The notes under the pieces were generated by a model. That model was not told the DNA's origin. It searched no databases and was given only the letters and a program-made list of their open reading frames with translations. From contig JBBHKE010001220.1 in assembly GCA_037447655.1 (NCBI GenBank), forward strand, positions 62,001 through 126,000: a stretch of DNA of 64,000 nt. The letters run 5' to 3'. This stretch comes from Zygnema cylindricum (Eukaryota > Streptophyta > Zygnematophyceae > Zygnematales > Zygnemataceae). Shown piece after piece: positions 11,399-23,300 of the stretch. Position 1 is the first letter of the stretch. Each line of letters starts with the position of its first letter. Both the position numbers and the translations under genes were made by a program.

Positions 11399-14300
11399 AT
11401 GGTGCAGTTTGGCCAGCACATCCTTACGCATCAGGTGCCAGGATGGGAAAGGTAATCCACTACGCTTGACTGTCGCTCTATGCTGGCCTTGGCGTCCAAA
11501 TAAAGAAGGTAGTCTTTGCTGCCATGCTATGTGTCCATTAACCTATCATTTAGAGCAGACTGGAGGAAAGAAACTGCGACTGGAAAACCTTCATCATTTT
11601 TATCATTTTGTCTTTATTTATATCGTGTCAGCAAATTAAGATGATGGCATGGCAGTCGTTCGTGTTTATAAATTATCGTCCTTTCTCCCTTTCTCTCCTC
11701 TTTCTCCCTCATATTCCACATGCCATGCTGACTGACTTACTTTATTTAGAATACAAAAAGGCGCAACCTTTAATCCGTGGGACACTGGATATGTCCAATA
11801 TTTCGTAAACCTCGTAATTTTTATTTTAAATCTTAATATGTTTTTCTATCTTATCATCTCTCAGATTGATGCTTTAAACTTGAGCAGTAATTTTTTTTTA
11901 TATTTTGGTCTTCTTGGACATGCATTATATTTTGGTCTTCTTGGACATGCATTTGTGTTGACAAAACTATTTTTCAGTTAATGAATTTAATTTAACAACA
12001 ATTATATTTTAATATGCTCATATAGCTTTTGGAACTGTCAGGGACTTTTTGATGCTACAGTAAGGGTGGTAAGCAACAGCTCTTATAAAGCAATCACCAT
12101 AAAGCTCTAACAAGAAATAACAATAATCACTAGACATAATTTTTGATCATTATGCGGTCAAAGAAAACCTACTTAATTTAAAGCAAAATATAAAAGCACT
12201 TAGGTTGCAACGTTCCATAACCTTAGGTTTTGGACCTATATTCTACGTTTGATTATTTTTTTCTGTTTTTTGTTTTTTTTTTGTTGTTTTTTGTTATTTT
12301 TCGGGTTTTTTGTTTGCTTTGTGGATTGGGTGCCATTCTGCAGCACTTGTATTGAAGGAAAAGTTATGTTCTTGCAATATTCTATGATAAATTACAATAA
12401 TCAGAAACTGATGTTTTTTTTTTCTGTTTTGAAATCATTTCTGTTTGAGCTCTGTGGTTGTAATGTTTTAGCAATTCACTTGTTGTCGTATTATCAACTG
12501 GCAAATACATCTCTTGGAAGTAAGTTACCTCTCAATCATCACTTGTTCGTTATTATCATGCAGCTATTATTTGAACTACAAGGAGCTTAAAAAAACAATA
12601 AAGATCTATGAAGGTCGGGCCCTTATCGCTCCAGAAGATGAGCAAGATCATATCATCAAAGTTTTTTCGGAGCTTCTAGATTCTCAGGTAAGAACGGACT
12701 TTTTACAAGGTCATGCCCAGTTTTTACATTTTCTTTGAATAATGTCCCTAACAATAGTGATGTTGATAATAACAATTGTAATAATAATAGTTGTAATAAA
12801 AAGAATTGTGATAATAAGAGTTGCGATAGTAATAGTTGTGATAATAAGAGTTATGATAGTAATAGTTGTGATAATAAGAGTTCTGATAATAGTAGTTTTG
12901 GTGTTTAACAAGATTCCGACTGAGGCTCAAGGAAGAGGAGTGGGCGATATAGCAGGGATTTGCTTTTAGGAGAATAAACAAAGTAAGCAGAGCAGAAAAA
13001 TCGCGTCGTTCTGCTGAAACTTGCAGATATGTACTCTTTCGTGCACAATCGTGACATAGTTCAATTGAAGTTTATAAATAAATTATGTCATTTGTCGTAT
13101 TGTGCCGTCATATAGAAACGTTGTAGTAATAATAACCCCAGGAGATTCATCAAGATTCTGTGCCATTACAGAGAACCGTTGTACTGAAAATGACCCAGGA
13201 ACGTGATTTTATGTGAACAGGTGGAGAAAATGGTGCTGTTTTTTTTGGAACGCCAAGGGCTTCTGGCGGCACATCTGCAGAGACTAAGGGAACGTCGGCT
13301 TGGTATGCAAACGGCAGAAGAATCTGTCTCTATACCACATCTTATGGAAGACTACAGGTGAGAACCTCCAGGCAGTACTAACAAACGCAACAAAAAAGTG
13401 TGCGTTAAAACTCTTCTTTAAATTTTATTTGATACTCCCTCTGAGAACTTAAGAACTTAAAAACAATTCTTTATCTCGGCTTAGTGTGCAAACGACAGGC
13501 GAATCTGTATCTCTACCACATCAGATGCAACAAACAAGTGCTTCCCATTAAGCCTCTTTTTGAGAATTCATACTTTCCGTACGAATTAAAGAGCCTCCTC
13601 CGTGTTGCAAATTAGAAGATTCTGGCCACAGCCACGTTTTAGTGTTGATAAACTGATCATAACATTCTGAAGACAATTAGAAGATGTTCGTTTGGAAAAT
13701 AATTCCAACGATCAATATCTTTGCACTGGCGAATACCTGCACAATTTTATCAATTCATGCAATTAATGTTTTGGTGCATAGTACTACTTCTAGAGTCACT
13801 TTCTGGCACTTCCTAATGAATTAGTTTGGATCCTAAACTATTTCAACAAAAATATATTGTGGATTTCCAGCTACCACACGATGGTGTCTGAAAAACTTGA
13901 TTTAATGGCTTGGTTGATGTACAATTTTCTGTATAAGTTGTCAACAGGTATTGAAATAATGAAAAAAAACAAATACATGACAACATTATTGTTTAAGATA
14001 TTGTTGTAAGGTACATGTATCTGTTTCCTATCTTGACTAGTTAGTATGAAAAGTAAATACCAGTTTTCATGGATTGGACAATAATTCATTTTCCATGTAC
14101 AGGGATGTGGGGCGTGAACTTTTGCAGTTGCTTCAGTTCATGGAAATGAATGCAACAGGTATTCGAAAGATTCTGAAGAAGTTTGACCGACGGGTGGGTC
14201 TTCATCTTGGAGAAAAGTATTTGGAGACCAGAACAAAGCACCCTTATTCTCAACTGCAGCAGGTTTTCCGCCAAGTTGTAGGTACCCTTAACCCAGCTGT

Positions 14301-17300
14301 GGATTTTTTGTTGTAATTACTGATTCTTAGTAGTGCATACATTCATCGTGGAGAAGCTGTAGTTGACGAAAACTGTTGTTCAGGTTCGATAGTTTTCTGG
14401 ATGTTTTTTGAGATTTAACAAATCTTTCCAATTCGTGGAAAGATATTCCTTTTATTTGATGCGTTTGGGATTAGATTTTATAAATTTGGAACCTAAACCT
14501 TTTTTTTTCTATCTTTATATGAAACAGGTAGCTCTTTCCGCATAAATCTGTTAAGTGACAGGTTCGGTTTGCCTGTTTGCATTTGATGGAAATGACTCTG
14601 TTTCGTTTATAAGCACCAGTAATTTTTTATCATTTGTTCACAATCCTTTAAGAGACGACAGCTTTTTTAAAGGTTGACAACATCTATGCACAGCCAAGTG
14701 GAACATCATAATATTAGGATGTGTTCGTATAAGCTAGTGGGATTGTCAACACAACTGTTGTTCCATTCAAGGTTTTATTTAAGGAATTGGTATAGGAATT
14801 GGTTTTTGGTCGTTTATCGCATAATGTGTGGCTTGGAGGCTTATTGCAAATGTTTAAATTGTGTTTTTGAATAATTGAGTCATTGTTGATTATAATGAAA
14901 AGGCAGTCAACTCTGGACTTGTTGTTGAACCCCGAATGCGCTGAAGTCCAAAGAAATACTGAAGGGTTATCTTTCATTCTATGTAGTCCGACCTAGCTTC
15001 TAAACCATAGACTATACACCACTTCGCTTACAGTAATGGTATGCACTACGTGTAAACTTAATGGTGCGGTTCTCTTTTTCAACACATGCCAAAGAAATAT
15101 GAAGGAAGCTAAAAAATGGGATGGGAATCACAGTAACCGCCAATGTTGAGGCTTTTTTTAAATTTCTATTACAGTGCTTACCACCATGTTTTTGTACATG
15201 TGTGACCATAGTTCAAAAGTGCGACTACGTGGGTATATTATATGCACATTTAAAGTTTTTGAGTAAAACTCGCATGAGTGCATTTATAATATGGATTTTC
15301 ACTCCAGTTTCAAAGGCAGAATTGGGACAGAAATCCGACCCATTTTGGTAAAATTTAGTGACGTATGCACAAATATTTCTGTCTGGCCGTCTAAACTAGT
15401 GCAAATTTTTTTACTCGAAATTATTTTCGGGAATATGTGATGTCACAGCACCTGTCATTGGACGCCTGGGTGACGGGCCTTGGCCTGACACATGCTTATG
15501 TCAGCATGTGGTGTGTTGGGTGAGCTACTATACAATACGCTTATTATACACGTGTAATATGGATTAGTATTCATTAAAAATCTCGCCGGTTCTCCTAAAG
15601 AAAACCAGTCTGGTTAGTCTACATACAGACTGAATTAGAAGTTCACACAAATAGGAGCACGCAAATAGTGACAGGGTTCTTATGACAAGTCGTGGTGATG
15701 TTGTCTTCTTTTCTGTGTTTATCTGCAGGGTTTGGGTGCAATTCTGGGAACTTTGATGAGAAACTTGGGGGAGCTTCATTTTGAGCTCATCCACCAAGAG
15801 CCTGGCTCTCGTAGAATGTCTACTTTTAACCTTTTTGCAAGAAGTCAGGTACCGTTGTACCTCGTTCAGGAGGAGCCGGTTATCAAGGTATGTTTGCAAG
15901 AACCATGTATAATGGACCTGGGAGGTTTTTTGCCACGATCTTTTCTGTTGTTGTTCTTTGGGCTGAGATTAGCGACCTTTTTGATTAATTTTGAAAGTTG
16001 AACCATAAATGGAGGAAGGGAAAACACCAGAATTCACCATTGTAGAAATGATGGAGCCAGACTTTTTTCATATATTATTTGCTGATGTCTTTCGGGCGTT
16101 TTACTTGGATAAATTGAAGGAATTTTTTTTAATTCAAGCTCACTGTTCCTCTTTATGAGTACGGTTTTCAAAACCGACTATGAGTTTTCAAGTGAAACTA
16201 TAATGCAAATTATGAATTTCTATTTGAGCCCTCGGAAACTACACTTACAAGATGGTAACTTTTGTCTGTTTGTGAGGACAGGAAATTCAAGAAGCTCAGC
16301 AAAAGCTGACTAGTGCGGTGAATTTTAATACCTATGTGGCCAATGGGCTCTTGTTGCCAAAGCCGAGTAAATCGGTGGTAGAAGGAGAGGTGGAGTTTCA
16401 CTGGTGGTCCTTACAACTCAACCAAATCAACACCTTCCTTTATATGGTACGTGCTACCTACTAAGAATCGTTGTTCAGAATTTCGGTAGAATTTCATCAT
16501 AAAATTTGAATTTTTGATTTAGTTTGAACGATTTTTGTGGGTTACAAGTTTCATAAGATACGCAACGTTAGTACAAAGAAGAAGTTGATTGCGAAACAAT
16601 GGCACACTCAATGGAATCATTTTGTAAGCTGTAGATAAAAATCGACACATCATGGTCTGGAATGTTTATTTTTACACATGGATTCAACTTGTAAAGTACA
16701 AGATGTAAAAAACTGAAAAAAAAAGGTTCAGCTACGAAAACATTGCATGGATAAAAGCTTAAATTATTACAGGTCTGATGAAGTAATCGTTCTCGATCCC
16801 TGAACTTTATGAGTGTGGATAAAGTGAGTAAAACTTGCAGAGGAACCCACTCTAAGTACGATTTCGAGTGTAACCATCACTAAATATTTATATCTTCTTG
16901 GAATCTGTTTACAGTCATGCACCTAAGCTTCTTTTCTTTGTGCTTTTGTTTCCTTTTCCCCTAGTGAAATAAGTAATTACTACAAGAATTGGAATAATTT
17001 TTTTTTGTGTCTCTACATTTTTTCCAGTGTACGCATTTTATTGAACCATTATATGTGTGAATTCTCTAGACTTGATAAACTGTTTTTCTGTAATTATTTC
17101 TCTTGAAAACATTTGTATTCCTGACCACTTCACGGGTAAACAATTTATTTTTAAAATTGAACAATATGGACTGACCCTGTAAAAGAACGCTCTTTTAGAT
17201 CACATTAGTTCCACAAGGTTCACGGAAAAAAATTGACTGCTTGGTTCTGCGTTGTAATATGCATTTCTCTGATGGACTCTCTTTTTCAGAATCCCATTAT

Positions 17301-20300
17301 GTCTGGTATTTGCAGGTAAACTACTATATTATTGTTCCCACTTCGGATGATTATGCGGAAATCCTAAAAGCTCCAGGATCCCTTAGTGGAGTCATCATCG
17401 GATCGATGCCTTTTTGTGCTCTCATCTCCTCTCTGGTTTACAGTAAATGGTCAAACCACTCTTATCAGGAGCCCCTTTATGTCAGTACATTAGTACTGAT
17501 TCTTGGGAATGTGATGTATGCAACAGCTTATGACTTCAATGCTGTTTGGCTTCTCATGGCTGGACGAGCTCTGGCTGGGTATGTATTTCTATCTATAACA
17601 ACAACTTCTCTTACTGTTTATGAACTCATTTTGCCAATCCACTTTGCATATTTATTTTTTGGCGTCTAAGGATAATTCTTTTGTGTTCTGTCATTATGGG
17701 TTCAGTACAAAAGGTGAACGTCAGAAGGGTCAAACCATTATATGGACGCATCGTTTTTCAAGAATTAAAATGGATAATGAAAACAGTTTTTGAAATTGAC
17801 ATAGCAAGGCCTGAACAAGCAAACAATGCACCTTTTAAATTATAGCCTTATCTTTTTTACTCTGGGTGTTTATGCCAATTACAGTGCCCCCGTATGCTTG
17901 TCCACAAATTTCTTTTGATATCTCTGTTAATTATGTATGGCTATTTCTTTATCATTTAAGACGGTGTGGTTCGTATTAATGTACAGTCCATATTAAATTT
18001 GACTTGGAACTGCAAGAATGTTGTTGAATTTAAAGTTTTGAAGCCCTACGTGGGAAGCAAACCCTTTGAACAAGTCTTACAACTGAAATTCAAATGAATA
18101 GGGATGTAGTTAAAAAGGAGACGGAACGAATCCGCAAGATGGACAGAAGAGGTGAATAGAATTGAATAAGGAGAGGTAACAGTCTGAAAGGGGAAGGAAG
18201 AAATAAGACGTAGAATCCAGTTATGAGTAAAAAATGAGGAAACATTTGAAGAAACAGTCAGTTCACAGACAAAGTCAAATAAGAAACAGATCAGTTAGTC
18301 AGGAATGTTTCTTACGGGAAGTCTGACAGAGGCAGCAGTCAGAAAATACCAAACATTCAGAAGAGAGAACAGGCGAAATAAGACTGAAGGGACAGTTAGA
18401 AGAGGGAACTATAATGTCTTCAGAAACGGATCGGGAGTCAGTTGCCGAGCATGGCATAAAGAACGATGAGGAACAATGAGAAGAGGGAAAGGGATGTCTA
18501 GGCAGAAAAGGGATCTATAGTCAGATGTAATTGTAACATGGCATAAGAGCCGTGAGGAACAGTGAGAGAATAGGGAAGAGGGATCTATAGTCAAAAAACG
18601 GATCTATAGTCACAAAAGGGGATCGATTGTCAGAAAATGGATCAACTGTCAGACGTAACTAACTGTAAGTAGCTGAAACTGGCATAAAGAACAACAATTG
18701 ATGAGAGGGAAACAGTGAGAAAGATTTGGCAGTGAATAACGGTGGGTGCAGTGGGTGACTCAGTCTGGGCGGTGCTCGTGCTATCAACCGGCGGTACATA
18801 TCCGACCAGGTGCCGGCAGCCCAGAGGACGTCTGCCTCGGCCGCTTTTGTGAGCTGGAGCGCCATGGGCATGGCAGCGGGTCCCGCGTTTGCAGGACTGC
18901 TCAGTCTCCTCGATTTCAAGGTACAAAACAATGCCTGAAATACTAGTGAGAAAACCAAAAGTGAAACAAAGAAAAAAAGAAGTTGCGGGCGACTCTGTCT
19001 TATCGATTTCAAGGTACAAATCAATGCCTGGAAAACTAGTGAGAAAAAAGAAACAAAGAAAAACGTAAGTTCCGGAACTGCCCAGTCTCCTCGATTTCAA
19101 GGTAGAAAACAATGCTTGAAAAACTAGTGGGAAAACAAAAAAAGGAAGACAAAAAGAAGTTGCATGACTGCTCAGCTTCCTCGATTTCAAGTTTCAAAAA
19201 CAATGGGGGCGAGATAGTGGAAAAACAACAGAAAAACTCGAAAGAAATAAATAGGCTGCAGGATGCTCAGCCTCCTGGGTTTCAAGGTACAAAACAATGT
19301 TTGAAATTGTGGAAAACCCAAAAAAAGAAAGACAAAAATAAGTGCGGGTGAAGCCTCCTCGGTTTCAAGGTACAAAACAATGGTTGGAAGAGTTGAAAAA
19401 AAAAAAAAAAAATGTAAATTTCTAGGCCGAGCAACACAAAAAAATAAAAAAAATAAGCTAAAACCGTGAAGAAGTGTATCCATTGCGGTGTGCGTATAAC
19501 TTTTAAGTGTGGATAGAATTTGGTAAGGTATTACTGTGGGCCCGAGGTGTTTCTTTCATGATGCCATATTTAGTGTAGGTACTGGTATGCCTGTTGTTAG
19601 GTCATTGCGGGGTCGCTTATCACTCAAGATTGTAGCGTATATCTTTAGAGGTGTCAATACCACTATTGTTACTGCAAGGTAATTGTACCTGTGCTCAATA
19701 CAGTGAGACTGCAAGCTGCATCTCTTACAGCAATCTCGAAAGTCTGGATGGTACTTATGCTGGGTGTCCGGCCTTTCCTTTTCCTTTATGTGCACATTAG
19801 TCTGGACATTAATGTTTACCACAAAAATTTTTGACTTCAAGCATTTCCAGAGGCTCTTGTTCATCATACATGAAATGGTGTTTTCCCATCTATACTAATT
19901 ACGGTTAGTGGTATAGTGATGCATAGCTGATCGTAAAAAATAAACTATTTTGCACTACAGTGCGAGTCAACAGAGTAGCCCCAAATCTAAACTGTGTATC
20001 GTGCTGCTCATTTTTACGATACACTATACATAGCGCAATATGCTACAACACGTAACGTACAGCCTAGGTTCGTTACGAGGGCCAGTAGTTAAGAAAACCG
20101 TGTGTCACTGTGTCCACACCGGGAAGAGATAGTCCCACACGCCGTAATCGGGTATCGCAATAGGGTCATAGGGTTTGTTTTGTGTTTTTTTATAATAAAA
20201 CAAAAAAAAAGAGAAATAAAATAACCCTAAACATACGGTCGCGCGGAGAAAACGAGGTGTGGCCCCAATCAGCATGCTCGCGCGTGCGAAAAGTTGCAAA

Positions 20301-23300
20301 AAATCGCAAGGTTCAGAACAGTTAGCGTATATATTATGTACCATGTATTTCTGTATTGCACGATACACTTAACATTTTCTTTTTTGTCCGTATTGATTAT
20401 GGAGACCTGTTTTGGTATCAAAAACCGTTTTTTTTTCCTCAGTACGCATCACCAGAGTGGTGTACTTTCACAGTCTACCATTTTGGAAGACATGCTGTCT
20501 AGTTTTGGAGGCTTTCTGAAGGTATTAGACGGGGAAAACGTCCATTGTCTTACTACAATTAGTGTGGGCTGTGTTGACAAGTTTATTTTTGTTCTACCAA
20601 AGCTAGTGCATACCAACATTGTTGTGTTTTCCCGTTGTGATGCATCCGCTATTTTGTAATAAATGAATTTAGCCAACTCCCATGCAACAAATCGTGCATT
20701 AGGCTGAACTCGTAAATAAGATGGATTACACTAGCACTAATGATCAGGTAAGCTCTTCAGGGTTGGTTATAAAACTGTACTAGCTGATGCATTTCGGATA
20801 CTTTTCTTGTATTTTGATTTTAGGTTCACAGCATTCAAACTTTTGTCCATATGAGTGTGGTCCACACTTATTTTTGACAGAAACATCATGTTGGCGAGAC
20901 CTTGGGTGGTTCAGTTTCAGGATCTGTAGTTTTGAATCTGCTTTACCATATTTATAGTGTATTATCTAACTTCCACATTCACAGTGGACTGGGGATTATC
21001 TACAGTGAAATGCTGATTAACCAAATGATGTCGTTTTTTTGCTTTCCTTTTCCCAATTGCAGGTTTTGGGTGTGACGGTAAATAGTGTCACATCACCAGG
21101 CTGGTTAATGACATTCCTATGGATAGTATATGTGGTTTTTCTTTTTCTATACTTCAAAGAGCCTGTAAATAAGGAAACTTCGGGGCAACTTCCAAGACGA
21201 GCCCGGAGCAAAACGGAGCTGAATGGGGAAAGCTTTCCAAGTATTCCAGAAAATGACATGGAACAGCCATTATTGCTGCCTAGCACTTCCGAGGTAATAA
21301 ATTTCCTTGTCTAAATGAAGTAAGAGAGAAAGAGAAGTGAAGGAGAGTGATGAGAGGAATAGAGAGAGAAGAAGCAAAGGGGTTAAGGAAGGGAGGGAAA
21401 TAAAAAAGAGCGAGAGAGAAGAGAGAAGAAAGGAGAGATCGAAGGAAGGAGAACAGGAGTAGGAAAAGAAAGAGGTAAGGAACGAGAAGAGGGAAATAAT
21501 TTTTTCTTTTTATCGTTTATGTTTTTCAACCATGTTTTAGAGTTTAATAGCACCGGTAGCTTGAAAGTCTGAGACAGATTTGTCCTCACTGGTACCGTTT
21601 TACTGTGTTCTAAGACATGGGATTTTTCGCATTTCATTTTTATCTAAAAAACAGGGGATTTCAGAGAAAGATGAAGACGAAGATGATTCTGTTGGTTCTC
21701 CGGTGGAAAGCGTATCTGCACTTATGAAAGAAATGACAGTTCCGGTTCAAACTCTTCTTTTCGTATACTTTATGATAAAGTTTGCCCAGGAAGTCCTCGT
21801 GTCAGAATCGAGCCTCGTAACAAAATTTTACTTCCAATGGGATATTCACGATGTGAGTTTGTATTACTCACCCGTGGGAATGGTTTTTGAGCCTATCTGT
21901 CTGACGAATGTGATTGTTTAGAGAAAAGGAGGGAGAGGAAGAGGGAGGGAAGGTAGTCAAGAAAGAGAGGGAGGGAAGTGAGTCAAGGAAAGAGAGGGAG
22001 AGAGAGAGGGGGCGAGAGAGGGAAAGCGAGGAGATAGGGAGAGAGGGGGAGAGAGAAGGGGAGAGAGGTGATGGGGGGGAGAGGATGAAAGAAAGGTAGG
22101 AGGTAAGAAGCGTAGGAAAGAGATGGAGAGTGAGCAACAGAGGGATAAAGAGAAGGAGCGGGGAGAGAAAAGGAGAGGGAGGGAGGGGGAGAGGGAGAGG
22201 GAGAGGGAGAGGGTGATACTGAATACGTTTTGAGTTTGATGTTTCCCCTTATCTTGTCATTTTTTTCAGATTGGGATTTTTCTGGCGGTACTTGGGAGCA
22301 CTGTTCTTCCTGTGAGTGCCCTTGTGGGAAATTACATCAGCAACATGTTTGAGGACAGGTGAGTGGGTGTGAGAGAGAGAGAGAGAGAAGAAAGTGAGTT
22401 TGGGAAAGAAAACGATTTTCGTTTTCATGGTCCTCCAAGTGAAAATCAGTAAAAATAAATAGAGAGTACCTGACTCTCTTCATATTTCAGTTCCCGGCTG
22501 GTCTCAAAAGCTGTTCAAATTTTGATTACCTTGGAAGACTTCGAAGAAGATGTTTAAAAGAAATAGGTTAACATAATTCAATCTTTTTCCTCAATGCAGT
22601 CTTACAAAGCCTATCTACCTTTTCTCCTCTGTCTTCCTGCAAATTTGCCTGTTTATCTCTACACGCTTCTCTCGTTTGCTTTTTCTGCACCACCCGTCCT
22701 TTCCCTTCTCTTTTTTTCCGTCATTTTTCTTTCATTTTCTTCGTCTTTCTTCTATTTTCTCTTTCTAGTTTTGTCTTCTGCTCCTTGTCTTGCCTTTTAT
22801 GTTGTTGCCTCTTTCTTCTCTCTCGTCCTCATGTCGTTATCTCCAAATGTTGCCTAAAACTTAAAAGGAAAAGATTATATTCTTTGGACTTTTGGTGTAA
22901 GGATTCTAAGAATTACAAAGAAAATTAATTGAAGTTCCATTGCCAGATCAATGACACTAAAAATGTTACAAGAAATATCGTAAAAAAAAGCCACTTGTAG
23001 TTCTTATTCCTTGAATGCAGGTATCATGGAAAAGTAAACCAGGCAGATAGTCAAAAATGTCATGTCAAAAATACCAATAAAACACCAAAACTTATTACAG
23101 AATGCAGAATTTGTTGATATTTGTTAGTTTAAAATAGCCACCTCGTTGCTCACATCCAAAATTTTCAGTTTATGCATTGGTTAACATTTGGAAGCATTTT
23201 TTTTTACTTTGAGCCTATTTGGACCTCAATCTTTTTTGATTTTAAATTTGTGACATTTTCCCATAATCTAGACTGTGTAATCTTCCATCCGTTTCCGTTT

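Noticed and set aside
12711-12981. Ile/Thr- and Tyr/Asn-rich frames
   Set aside because: Products of the intron 2 minisatellite.
18642-19190. Minus-strand 182-codon frame in the donor array region
   Set aside because: Antisense to exon 8 and its repeats; Phe/Leu-rich because the spacers are A-rich.
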